64,000 bases of DNA from the NCBI GenBank assembly GCA_018265615.1, contig JABLYX010000001.1:62001-126000 (forward strand), written 5' to 3'. The stretch comes from Lentisphaeria bacterium. Lineage in GTDB: Bacteria > Verrucomicrobiota > Lentisphaeria > Victivallales > Victivallaceae. Each line of letters starts with the position of its first letter. Position 1 is the stretch's first letter. Position numbers and translations under genes: made by a program. Below are positions 31,849 to 41,100 of this stretch, one piece after another. The notes below the pieces were generated by a model, which was not told the origin of the DNA, did not search any database, and was given only the letters and a program-made list of their open reading frames with translations.

Positions 31849-34250
31849 TGCGGCCTCCGGCAATTGCGCAGATATTGCTCGGTTGCCGCGGTACGGCCGC
31901 CGCACTCATCGAGGGTCGCAGCCAGCTCCGGCCACAGGAGCTCCGGATCGAACGGGGTCAGCGGCAGATCCGGGCAGTCGGGCAGGATCACGATTTTTCC
32001 GGGATAGGTTCCGGCGGCGACCGCCTCGAGTCCCTGCCTGGCTGCGCGGAAACCGGCGATTGCCGCGAGGGCGCTTTGCGGTTCGAACTCATGCCGTTCC
32101 GCAGCCGCGAGCGCATCCTTCATATCCTGCGTGGAGCTGCCGGAGGAACCGGTGAAGCGGATGCCGTCGCGGATGATCCGGCTGACGGGGATTTGCGAGC
32201 TTTCCCCGGCGGGAATTCCGGCGAACACATTCAGCAGGCCGTTGTCCGCCAGGTGCGGGAGCGCCTGGTCGATGAGTCTGGCGGAGGGAACCAGTATGAC
32301 GATGTCGTCGAATCCCGCCGGAGCGAATTTTTTCAGCTTGCGGGTGAAGGCGTCGGGCGACAGGTCGCGCGGATTGAGGATCTCCAGCTCGACGCCCTGC
32401 TTTTCGGCTTTCTCCGCGAGCTTGCCGCGCAGGTGGCCGATCCGCCCGTCATCCATGTCGGTGACGAGGATCCGGGACGGCGCGCCGGACGAGAGGATCG
32501 CAAGCTCCACATGCATCTGCCCCATTGCGCCCGCGCCGCCCGGAAACCAGGCGCAGCCGCCTTTGCGGAGCGCCTGGCGGCGGGGAGTGGAATAGGCGGA
32601 ATCGAGCGCGCCGCCGGGAGCCCCCTGATAGAAGCGGTTCCTGTAATGAAGCGCGCCGACGTCGATCTTCCACGCCCCGTCGCCGCAGTTGCCGAGAAAG
32701 CTGACGACCGCCCTGTCGCCCGCGAGGGCAAGCGCCTGTCCGCCGAGTCCGGCGTCCCTCAGGTCGGCGCAGACGATGTCGTCAAACGCTTCGCTTTCCG
32801 GCAGGGCGCCGCGTCGCTCGACAGGGGAGCCCAGTTCGGCGGCCAGCGCGCGCACGGCCTCTTCGCTGAAGTTGACCGCGACGATCCGCTTCCGGTTCCG
32901 GAACAGCGGGCCGGCGGTGTAGATCGCGCGGTTGCCGGGTTCGGTGACGAGCAGGAGCGTGCCGCGGTCCGCCGGAGCCGTGCGGTGGGGAATATGATAC
33001 GCTGCGCGGACGCAGGTCCACGGCTCCAGGAGTGCCGCGGCGATCGGAGAGAGATTGTCGGGGCAGTCGAGCAGATAGCTCTCCGTTTCGCCTTTCCAGA
33101 CGCGGCTGTCGACGATGGAGTACTGCGCAAGCCCGCCGTCCATGCCGTAGCCGTAGGCGCAGCTTCTGCCGTTGACGTGGATGTCGCATTGAATCAGGAA
33201 GCGCCGTCCCGGGGCGTATCTGAGGGGGACGGCGGAGCCGGTTTTGACGACCGTGAGAACGGCTTCGTGCCCGACGATCAGCGGGTGCTTCCGCAGGTCG
33301 CTGTTCCAAAGCTTCGGGTGGGAACCTCCGGCGCGGATGATTTTGATGTCGGAGAAACAGAGCCCGAGCGCTTCGACTTTCATGAGGATCTCATCCTCCC
33401 TGAGCGGGCGGACAGGCAGTTCAACCGGTGCGCCGTTGTCGCCGAAGTTTTCGAGTCCCGCGCCGTAGAGCCGCCATGCGAGGGTCTTTTCCGGGACGGG
33501 CAGGGGGCGCAATCCCTGTTCGCGGAGCAGGGGCATGATGACGTCCGGCGCGTCGGTGGTGATCGTATCGAGGTCGAATTCCCGGATCTGCTCCAGATCC
33601 TTCGCGGTATTGACGGGAACCGTGTCGACTTCGATGTTGCGGTCATGGAAGAATTTCACGGCTTCATGCGTCAGCCGGCCGCGGTTCCGGAACAGGCAGA
33701 CCCGCATGGTCAGGTCGTAAATATCCGGTTCCCTGACGGTGTAGCACTCCATCGGGAATCCCTGGAGGCGGAGCCCGGGCTCCAGCGAGTGCAGGTATTT
33801 GAGCTGATTCGCATAGTTGGAGAGTACGATGGTCCGCGGCTGGATATGGCGGCGCCGGATTTCCGCGAGCACCTGTTCCGTGCAGCGGCTGTCATTCTCC
33901 TTAAGCTCGATCAGAATCTGCAAACGCGGGCCGGATTCGGCCAGGATCAGGTCCAGCACTTCCTCCAGAGTCGGGATCCGGGTGTTGCGGAACTCCTCGC
34001 CTTTCCAGAGGCCGAAGTCAAAGGCGCGCAGTTCGTCCAGTGTGTAATCGCGGACCAATCCGGTTCCGCTGCTGCAGCGGTCGATCGTGTCGTCATGCGT
34101 GATCACAAGCTTCCGGTCGCGGGTCGGGTGAACGTCGAATTCAATGGCGTCAACTCCGAGTTCGATCGCTTTGCGGAACCCCTCAAGCGTGTTTTCCGGA
34201 AACAGCGAACGGCAGCCGCGATGGGCCACTACCTCAAATAGGCGGTTCAT
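31845..34250 (-). CDS. glycerophosphodiesterase - sorbitol/sorbose-P dehydrogenase fusion
   Basis: 801 residues from the ATG at 34250 (AAGGAG upstream). Residues 1-240 form a GDPD domain: A-H-R-G-C-R ... E-N-T, E-F-D-V-H and I-T-H-D-D-T-I-D-R catalytic motifs, ending I-T-T-D-A-P-D. Residues about 260-800 are an MDR-type zinc-binding dehydrogenase: L-C-F-S-D, V-G-H-E-A-V, then I-L-V-T-D-M-D-D-G-R and V-F-A-G-I-P-A-G, resembling L-sorbose-1-phosphate reductase. The Rossmann G-x-G-x-x-G appears as G-G-A-G-A-M-G. The fusion may release and oxidise a sugar or polyol phosphate. First gene of a four-gene operon. Confidence 0.88.
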   Translation of the reverse strand: MNRLFEVVAHRGCRSLFPENTLEGFRKAIELGVDAIEFDVHPTRDRKLVITHDDTIDRCSSGTGLVRDYTLDELRAFDFGLWKGEEFRNTRIPTLEEVLDLILAESGPRLQILIELKENDSRCTEQVLAEIRRRHIQPRTIVLSNYANQLKYLHSLEPGLRLQGFPMECYTVREPDIYDLTMRVCLFRNRGRLTHEAVKFFHDRNIEVDTVPVNTAKDLEQIREFDLDTITTDAPDVIMPLLREQGLRPLPVPEKTLAWRLYGAGLENFGDNGAPVELPVRPLREDEILMKVEALGLCFSDIKIIRAGGSHPKLWNSDLRKHPLIVGHEAVLTVVKTGSAVPLRYAPGRRFLIQCDIHVNGRSCAYGYGMDGGLAQYSIVDSRVWKGETESYLLDCPDNLSPIAAALLEPWTCVRAAYHIPHRTAPADRGTLLLVTEPGNRAIYTAGPLFRNRKRIVAVNFSEEAVRALAAELGSPVERRGALPESEAFDDIVCADLRDAGLGGQALALAGDRAVVSFLGNCGDGAWKIDVGALHYRNRFYQGAPGGALDSAYSTPRRQALRKGGCAWFPGGAGAMGQMHVELAILSSGAPSRILVTDMDDGRIGHLRGKLAEKAEKQGVELEILNPRDLSPDAFTRKLKKFAPAGFDDIVILVPSARLIDQALPHLADNGLLNVFAGIPAGESSQIPVSRIIRDGIRFTGSSGSSTQDMKDALAAAERHEFEPQSALAAIAGFRAARQGLEAVAAGTYPGKIVILPDCPDLPLTPFDPELLWPELAATLDECGGRTAATEQYLRNCRRPQ

Positions 34251-34344
34251 GAAGCTCTCCTTGTTTTTAGCTGCTGAAATTATAGGGTATTTTCCGGCGT
34301 TTGTCAACCCGGATCGGAAAAAAACGGAAAAAAACAGATTAAAT

Positions 34345-34378
34345 GTTCATTTTGTCGGATCGAGTGTTCAAAATGAGC
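34345..34378. promoter_or_regulatory. DeoR-type operator and promoter region
   Basis: GTTCATTTTG (34345-34354) and CAAAATGAGC (34369-34378) form an inverted repeat with 9 of 10 matches, centred between the divergent GDPD-fusion operon and the deoR gene. TTGCTT (34379-34384) and TAGAAT (34401-34406), 16 bp apart, form a promoter for deoR placing the start of transcription almost at the ATG, so the mRNA may be nearly leaderless; no Shine-Dalgarno is seen. Confidence 0.55.
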
Positions 34379-34415
34379 TTGCTTTTTTGAGGAACGGTGA
34401 TAGAATTACCTTATC

Positions 34416-35216
34416 ATGAAACAGGATACGGATCGAAAAGTACTGGCTCTGCTGAGCGAAAGGCATACCCTCTCTTCGCAGGAGGCGGCCCTGTGTCTCG
34501 GCATCAGCGGCGTCTCCGTCCGCCGCTGCTTTAGGCGTCTGGCCGAGCTCGGCGAAGTCCACCGGGTGCATGGGGGGATTGAGGAATTGAACCGGGGCAT
34601 GGACCCGGCTTTCCCCATTTCGCTGCGGATGCAGTGGTTCACCGGCGAGAAGGAGGCGTTGGCCCGGCGGGCGGCGGCTTTCCTGACCGGCTGCCGCTCC
34701 GTTTTCATCGACGGCGGCACGACCACCGCCCACCTCGGGATGATGCTGACCGACCCTTCCTTGCGGGTCATCACGAACTCCCTGGCGCTGAACGACGCTT
34801 TTTTCCGGAGCTGCGGGACGGGGAAGGGGCCCGAAGTGATCCTTACCGGCGGACGGGTCAACCGCAAATCCGCGATCCTGATCGGCGCGGAGGCGGTTTC
34901 GGCAATCAGGCATTTTCATGCGGATGCCGCCGTGATTTCCGGAAGCGCGATCGACGGCCGCTATCTGTATGACAATATGGAGGAGGCCGCTGCGATCCAG
35001 CGGGCGATGATCGAGCATTCCGACCGGGTGATCATCGTTGCCGACGCCAGCAAGTTCGGGAAAACGGCGCCGTCGTGCGTGATTCCGGTGGAGGAGCTGT
35101 CGCTGGTCGTCACCAATTTCATCTCGGAGAACTACCGCGAGGTGCAGGAAATGATGCGGAAGGGAGTCCGTTTCGAATTCGTGCGCACGCCGCCCGGAAA
35201 GGCTCCTGCGACCTGA
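34416..35216 (+). CDS. DeoR/GlpR-family transcriptional regulator
   Basis: 266 residues. The N-terminal HTH (residues 5-55; L-S-S-Q-E-A-A-L-C-L-G-I-S-G-V-S-V-R-R-C-F-R-R-L, then H-G-G-I) is followed by a DeoR sugar-phosphate sensor domain with F-I-D-G-G-T-T-T-A-H-L and D-A-S-K-F-G-K. It is divergent from the GDPD-dehydrogenase/PfkB operon, which fits sensing a sugar phosphate made there. The 3' end overlaps by 85 bp the open frame of the AraC remnant on the other strand. Confidence 0.9.
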   Translation: MKQDTDRKVLALLSERHTLSSQEAALCLGISGVSVRRCFRRLAELGEVHRVHGGIEELNRGMDPAFPISLRMQWFTGEKEALARRAAAFLTGCRSVFIDGGTTTAHLGMMLTDPSLRVITNSLALNDAFFRSCGTGKGPEVILTGGRVNRKSAILIGAEAVSAIRHFHADAAVISGSAIDGRYLYDNMEEAAAIQRAMIEHSDRVIIVADASKFGKTAPSCVIPVEELSLVVTNFISENYREVQEMMRKGVRFEFVRTPPGKAPAT

Positions 35217-35734
35217 TGCAGCCGCATTGCCGGACGGGCCTCGCTGCACGATCTGCGGCTTGTCGGAGCCACTCCTGTCTGTTGCGAAAACAGCGGGGCG
35301 ACTCTCCGTGATATTTTTTTGAATTCCGCGGAACACGTCAGGGCGTTGTCATAGCCGACCTGGGCTGTAATTTCCTTTATGGAGAGATCCGGATTGTTCA
35401 GCAGGAGATTTGAAGCCAGGCGCATCCGCAAACTTCGCAGCATCCGGTACGGAGTGTCCCCGAAATATTTCCGGAACTCCCTGATCAGGTGAATCCGGGT
35501 GCGGCGGGAATCCCCGGCCGGTTCCTTCAGGGAGATCGGGCGGTCAAGGTTTTGCCGCATTTTCTCAGGCAGCTTCCGGAACCGTTCGGGGACCTGCCGG
35601 ACCGGGAAGGGATTTTGCAGAAATTGCAGCAGCTTCCACGATGCCGGGCCATTGTCGCGCAGCGCTTCTTCCGACAGCTGCCCGCTCAGACACCGGAAAT
35701 CCTCCAGGAGCAATTCAAAGCGTTTCGTGTCCAC
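35132..35734 (-). pseudogene. truncated AraC-family regulator
   Basis: About 200 residues starting at a GTG with no Shine-Dalgarno; a TGA occurs shortly upstream in frame. The C-terminal AraC double HTH is intact in outline (I-H-L-I-R-E-F-R-K-Y-F-G-D-T-P-Y-R-M-L-R-S-L-R-M-R-L-A and I-K-E-I-T-A-Q-V-G-Y-D-N-A-L), but the effector-binding N-terminus is missing. The frame then runs into the deoR 3' end. The break lies beside the GH remnant, so a deletion joining the two genes is likely. Expression of a DNA-binding fragment cannot be excluded. Confidence 0.65.
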
Positions 35735-35779
35735 CTGCGAAAGAATCCGGGGGCGGTCGAAACCGCCGTGGACGGGACC

Positions 35780-36110
35780 CCGTCACGGCCGCGAATGTCG
35801 ATGACTCGAAGTGGATCGAGGTCTCCGGGATCAATGAAGCGGCGGCGGCCGGCTCCTGCCTCTATGTTTCCGGGCTGATTCCCGCGATCCCGGGGCAATT
35901 CGGGTTCGTCAGGGGGACGGTGAAAATTTTGTATTTGAAAACGGCCGGAAAGTCCGGTTTTTCGGTGTGAACATCGAGGCGGAGCACTGTTTTCCGGAAA
36001 AGGCGCCGGCTGATTTCCACGCCAGGAGGCTTCGCCGCATGGGAGTAAATGCGGTTCGGTCCCATAAATTCGACATGGTGACCCGCGCGAAAAAGATGAT
36101 TCTGGATCTG
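35780..36110 (+). pseudogene. remnant of a GH-A glycoside hydrolase gene
   Basis: Two adjacent frames together read D-D-S-K-W-I-E-V-S-G-I, then P-G-Q-F-G-F-V-R, a +1 shift near the G-run at about 35914, then G-D-G-E-N-F-V-F-E-N-G-R-K-V-R-F-F-G-V-N and M-G-V-N-A-V-R-S-H-K-F-D-M. This matches the barrel entry of the proteins at 27856 and 38150 (A-G-K-Y-G-F-V-R ... F-E-N-A-P-E-R-K-I-R-F-Y-G-V-N ... M-G-Y-N-T-V-R-L-H-H). The rest of the gene is absent. It is a third, decayed family copy. Confidence 0.7.
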
Positions 36111-36209
36111 CAGTCTGTCGGACCGAATGAAGTCGACCCGGTTTTCGGAAAGAGCTTCACGAGCCCGGTCGCCGGGCTCGAAAAAAAGAGATTTTTTTTA
36201 AAATAGCTA

Positions 36210-36260
36210 TTGCTTTTTTCCGGAAAATGGGTCATAATATAGCAGGTAAACGGTTTACCT
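36210..36260 (+). promoter_or_regulatory. lacI-type promoter and operator
   Basis: TTGCTT (36210-36215) and CATAAT (36233-36238) are 17 bp apart. The perfect 17-base palindrome AGGTAAACGGTTTACCT (36244-36260) covers the expected transcription start. The form is classic for LacI/GalR operators, so the regulator at 36280 probably represses itself. Confidence 0.82.
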
Positions 36261-36279
36261 TGCAAAAATAACAAGTGGT

Positions 36280-37311
36280 ATGTTGAAGATGAGTTTGAAG
36301 CATATAGCAATGGAATTGGGCGTTACTCCGGCGACCGTGAGCCGGGTGTTGAACGCCAAAAAGAATTTTTCGGTTTCGCCGGAAATGCGCACCAGAATTC
36401 TGGCGTTGGCTGAGGCTTCCGGTTACACGCCGAATCCGGTTTATCAGGCGATGCGGGTGCAGACCAATAAGCAGATTGCAATTCTGCAGCCTTATATGCT
36501 CCATGTCGCCGGAGAGGCCGATATCACACTGGGCCTTGACCGCATGTGCAACCTTCTGCTGGATAAGGGATTCAGCTTTCACAGCGTCAACCATATCTGT
36601 GAACGTCAGCGGGAATATCAGCTGCCCGCCTGGAAAGTGGGCGGGGCGGTGGCGGTGGACGTGTTCCGGGTGGAGCTGATCGAGCCGCTGGACCGCTCCG
36701 AGGTTCCATATGTATCGCTGAACGGCGTTGCCGGTCCGAATGGAACCGCGGTCATGACCGATGATTACGCCAATTGCCGCATGGTGCTCGAGCATCTGCG
36801 CGAACTGGGACACCATCGGATTGCATATATCAACCAGTACCGCACTCCCGAAGAGATGCCGTTCTCTCTGGAAGATCATCATTACAGCGTCAGGGAACGC
36901 ATGAGGGCCTATTCCGATTTTTGCGCTGAAACCGGCTTTGAACCGTCCCCGGAAAGCCTCTGCTGGGATTTCCCCGTATCCGAAGCGGTCCATGCGATGC
37001 TGCAGAGGAAATGCACGGCTTTTGTCTGTTATTCATTCTCCCACGGAGTCGAGGCGATCCATCACCTGAAGCGGCTCGGCTTGCGGGTGCCGGAAGATAT
37101 CAGCCTGGTGGCTTTCAACAATCCGCCATTGGCTCCGTTCATCGACCCGCCGCTCACCTGCCTGGAAATACCCGTGCGGGAAATGGGACAGGCGGCTGCG
37201 GATCTGCTGCAGGGAAAGCATGAAAATCCAGCCTGGCGGAATGGCGAAACAATGATGTTCAAAGGCAAGCTTATCCTGCGGAACTCAACGGCTCCAAATC
37301 ACCGGAACTGA
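36280..37311 (+). CDS. LacI-family transcriptional regulator
   Basis: 343 residues (or 340 from an in-frame ATG at 36289, which aligns best with the family start). The HTH L-K-H-I-A-M-E-L-G-V-T-P-A-T-V-S-R-V-L-N lies at residues 6-26, followed by the hinge and a periplasmic-binding-like effector domain (D-D-Y-A-N-C-R-M-V-L-E-H-L-R-E-L-G-H-H-R-I-A-Y-I; P-E-D-I-S-L-V-A-F-N-N). The palindrome just upstream is its likely operator. Downstream are a pseudopilin, a GH-A hydrolase and GH42, probably its regulon. Confidence 0.93.
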   Translation: MLKMSLKHIAMELGVTPATVSRVLNAKKNFSVSPEMRTRILALAEASGYTPNPVYQAMRVQTNKQIAILQPYMLHVAGEADITLGLDRMCNLLLDKGFSFHSVNHICERQREYQLPAWKVGGAVAVDVFRVELIEPLDRSEVPYVSLNGVAGPNGTAVMTDDYANCRMVLEHLRELGHHRIAYINQYRTPEEMPFSLEDHHYSVRERMRAYSDFCAETGFEPSPESLCWDFPVSEAVHAMLQRKCTAFVCYSFSHGVEAIHHLKRLGLRVPEDISLVAFNNPPLAPFIDPPLTCLEIPVREMGQAAADLLQGKHENPAWRNGETMMFKGKLILRNSTAPNHRN

Positions 37312-37353
37312 TACCCCTGTTGTTCAATAAAACCACTGAAGGAGAACAAGAAA

Positions 37354-38121
37354 ATGGCAACGGAAAAGTACAACGCAACCGGTCATGCATCCAAATATCA
37401 CAAATGTCCGAGACAGCTTTTCACATTGATTGAATTACTGGTCGTGATTGCCATTATTGCGATTCTGGCGGCAATGCTGCTTCCGGCCCTGAATCAGGCC
37501 AGGGCCAAGGCCCGCTCCATGACCTGCCTCAACAACCTGAAGACGCTCGGAATGGCCAATATGCTTTATTCGAATGACTACAACGGATTCGACGTTCGCC
37601 ACAAGGATAGTGACTGGGGCGGGCAGTGGTTTTACAATAATGCCTTTTACAGTTACTTCGGCATCAAAACCGAAGAGACGACATTTCAGCTGACTAATGA
37701 AAAAATCGTTCCATTCAACCGGATCTGTCCGGAGAAAATCGGTGTCCCCTCCGATTCCGCAACCGGCAAGGTCGGCATTTACACGTATGGCAAGAACGGT
37801 TCCGGCGTGTTTGACGCCGCCGGAGCGAATACGGGAAAAGGCCACTGGGCATATATCTACCGGTATGAAAAAGTGAAAAATCCATCCACCAAGATCCACC
37901 ATTCCGAAGGCTTCAATCACAGCGCCAACCCACCGGACGGAGACTGGAGTCTTCAATATGACCATGCGGCTTCTCCGATCGGTTATCTCACAAAGGCCGG
38001 CATTCATTTCGTCCACTCCAACCGGGCCAATGTGCTTTTCTTCGATGGCCACGTCGCACCGATGGCCCAGCCGGATATGTACAAATGGCTGCCCTGGCTT
38101 GCTTACAGAGCGCAGCTGTAA
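37354..38121 (+). CDS. pseudopilin with H-X9-DG C-terminus
   Basis: 255 residues; GAAGGAG precedes the ATG. After a short leader, F-T-L-I-E-L-L-V-V-I-A-I-I-A-I-L-A-A-M-L-L-P-A-L-N-Q-A is the prepilin cleavage and membrane helix. The tail H-F-V-H-S-N-R-A-N-V-L-F-F-D-G-H-V-A is the H-X9-DG motif. It is a paralogue of the pseudopilin at 30020. It lies 42 bp after lacI and 28 bp before the large hydrolase, so the three are likely one transcription unit. Confidence 0.92.
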   Translation: MATEKYNATGHASKYHKCPRQLFTLIELLVVIAIIAILAAMLLPALNQARAKARSMTCLNNLKTLGMANMLYSNDYNGFDVRHKDSDWGGQWFYNNAFYSYFGIKTEETTFQLTNEKIVPFNRICPEKIGVPSDSATGKVGIYTYGKNGSGVFDAAGANTGKGHWAYIYRYEKVKNPSTKIHHSEGFNHSANPPDGDWSLQYDHAASPIGYLTKAGIHFVHSNRANVLFFDGHVAPMAQPDMYKWLPWLAYRAQL

Positions 38122-38149
38122 CGAGAGATATCAATAGAAAGAAGTATTT

Positions 38150-41100
38150 ATGAAAAAATTCCTGTTTGTCCTGGCCGTCACTGTACTGACGGCGGCTCAT
38201 GCGCTGGACCTGCCGCGGGGGGGTGCACTCGGAACGGACGGAGTGCTGACTGTCGGAGATGCGAAGCTCGCGCTTTCCGCCGCTTCCACCTCCTGGCAAT
38301 GGTTGGAACCCGCGAAATGGAGGGAGGTCAAGAGTGAAACCGGTCCGGATTTTCAGAGTCTTTCCGCCCGGATCCAGTTTGACGGAGTATCCGGCACGGT
38401 ATCGGAAAAAATCCGTGAGACCGGGAAAAACCGCTATCGGTATGAGGGTGAATTCCGTTTCCCCGATCCGGTCAATGCAGCAGCGTTCTGCTGCAGCCTC
38501 ACCCTGCCGCAGCCGGCCGGGGAGCTTCGGGTCGACGGCAGGAAGATCACAATTCCGGAGGTTTTCGACAACCGGATAGAGCTTCAGGCCTTCACTTCGG
38601 CCCGATCGGTGGAAGTCGAGCTGAATTCCATGCGTTTCACCATTTCCGGCAAACTGCAGATCTACGTGCAGGATGACCGGCGCTGGAGCGAAACGGTGTC
38701 GGTGCGGATTTACTGCGACCCGCCGGCAGGGAGCGCCCGGAATGCGAAAGTCGAATTCGACCTCGCGGTTTCGCCGGTGGATGCGGCCCCCGTTGATCTG
38801 GCACAGGCTGCCGGGCAGAAATCACCTGCGGCTCATGCGCTGGACCTGCCGCGGGGGGTTGCACTCGGAACGGACGGAGTGCTGACTGTCGGAGATGCGA
38901 AGCTCGCGCTTTCCGCCGCTTCCACCTCCTGGCAATGGTTGGAACCCGCGAAATGGAGGGAGGTCAAGAGTGAAACCGGTCCGGATTTTCAGAGTCTTTC
39001 CGCCCGGATCCAGTTTGACGGAGTATCCGGCACGGTATCGGAAAAAATCCGTGAGACCGGGAAAAACCGCTATCGGTATGAGGGTGAATTCCGTTTCCCC
39101 GATCCGGTCAATGCAGCAGCGTTCTGCTGCAGCCTCACCCTGCCGCAGCCGGCCGGGGAGCTTCGGGTCGACGGCAGGAAGATCACAATTCCGGAGGTTT
39201 TCGACAACCGGATAGAGCTTCAGGCCTTCACTTCGGCCCGATCGGTGGAAGTCGAGCTGAATTCCATGCGTTTCACCATTTCCGGCAAACTGCAGATCTA
39301 CGTGCAGGATGACCGGCGCTGGAGCGAAACGGTGTCGGTGCGGATTTACTGCGACCCGCCGGCAGGGAGCGCCCGGAATGCGAAAGTCGAATTCGACCTC
39401 GCGGTTTCGCCGGTGGATGCGGCCCCCGTTGATCTGGCGCAGGCTGCCAACCGCACGTTTTCGGATCCGGACGGTTCCGGTTGGACCGGACAGGGAAAGC
39501 ACAATGATATGGCAATCCTGAAGCCCGGCAATCTGGAGGTCGGCGGCCTTTCATTTCTTGTCAGGGAGGGCAGGGGGGCGATTGTAGTCGGGCGCCGGGC
39601 GCCTGATGCGGCGCGGCTTGTTCTTCCGCCCGGCGCGCCGGCGGGGGCGGTTAATTTGCTGCACGCTTCCGCATGGACTCCGAAGCCGGGAGAGACAATC
39701 GGGCTGCTCGAAGTCAATTATGCCGGCGGCCGGAAGGAGTCGATTCCGGTAAAGGCCGGTATCGATTGCGGCAATTGGTGGATTTCATCTGCATTCCCCA
39801 ATGCGGCGATTGCATTCAAGGGGGACAATGAGTCTTCGACGGTCGGGCTTTACGCATCGAGCTTCCCGCTCTCCGGGGAAAAGCCTGAATCGATCGTGTT
39901 CCGGGCGGCCGATCCCGGAAATTGCATGTGGATGATTGCCGGCGTCACGCTCAGCAGCCGGCCGGTCAAATTCCCGGCCAGGCTTTCGCGCCCGGTGACG
40001 GTGGCGGAGGGAATGCAGTGGAAGCGCTTCGATTTCGAACGCCGGATCGTGCCCGGCAGCCCGCTGGATTTCTCCGGGCTCGTGCCGTTGGATGCCCCGG
40101 CCGGCAAGTATGGGTTTGTCCGCTCCACTGAAGAGGGCGAATTCTCGTTCGAAAACGCGCCGGAACGGAAGATCCGTTTCTATGGCGTCAATCTTTGTTT
40201 CAGCGCGAACTATCTCGATAAGAAGAGCGTCGACGACCTGGTGGAATATTTCGTCCGCATGGGCTACAACACTGTCCGGCTGCATCACCAGGACGACGGC
40301 CTGACCGATCCGAAAGCGCCCGATTCGCTGAGCCTGGATCCTGCTGCGCTCGATAAGCTCGACTATCTGTTCGCCAGGCTCAAGGAGCGCGGTATCTACA
40401 TCACCACCGACCTGTATGTCAGCCGGCAGCTCAGAAAGGGCGATGGGATTGTCGACGGGGATGATTACAGCGTCTCTCAGGTCATGAAGGCGCTGCTGCC
40501 GATCAATCGCAAGGCGATGGAGAACTGGAAGGAATTCGCCCGCCGCTGGATGAAGCACAAAAACCCCTACACCGGCCTGACCTGGGGCGAGGATCCCGCG
40601 CTGATCACGATCAGCCTGGTCAACGAGGAAACCCTGAGCACGGTGTGGAGCAAGACGCCGGAAACCGCCCGGCTTTACCGAGAGAAATTCGAAGCATGGA
40701 AGGCGGAACACGGCATCACCCGTCAGGATCAATCCGACTTTTCCCGTTTCCTCTCCGGGCTTCAGGGGAAAGCTCTCGATGAACAGATCGATTTTGTGAA
40801 GAATGAACTGGGAATGAAAGCACTGGTTACGAGCCTGAATTTCGTTTCGACTGTTCCGCTCACGCTGTTGCGCAGCAAATTTGACCTGGTGGACAATCAC
40901 CTGTATTTTTCGCATCCCTCCTTTCCCGAAAGGAGCTGGTATCTGCCGCAGGATCACGATCAGGGATCTGCGATCCGGCGCGGCGCGGTCGTCCCGGGGC
41001 TGATGATGCCGACCCGGATCTTCGGCAAGCCGTTCACCGTGACCGAGTTCAACTATTGCAACCCGAATGTGTTCCGCGCGGAAGGCGGTCCGCTGATGGG

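Noticed and set aside
38192..39448. CRISPR or other short repeat array
   Set aside because: There are only two copies of a long coding module. No CRISPR-like array was noticed elsewhere in the window.
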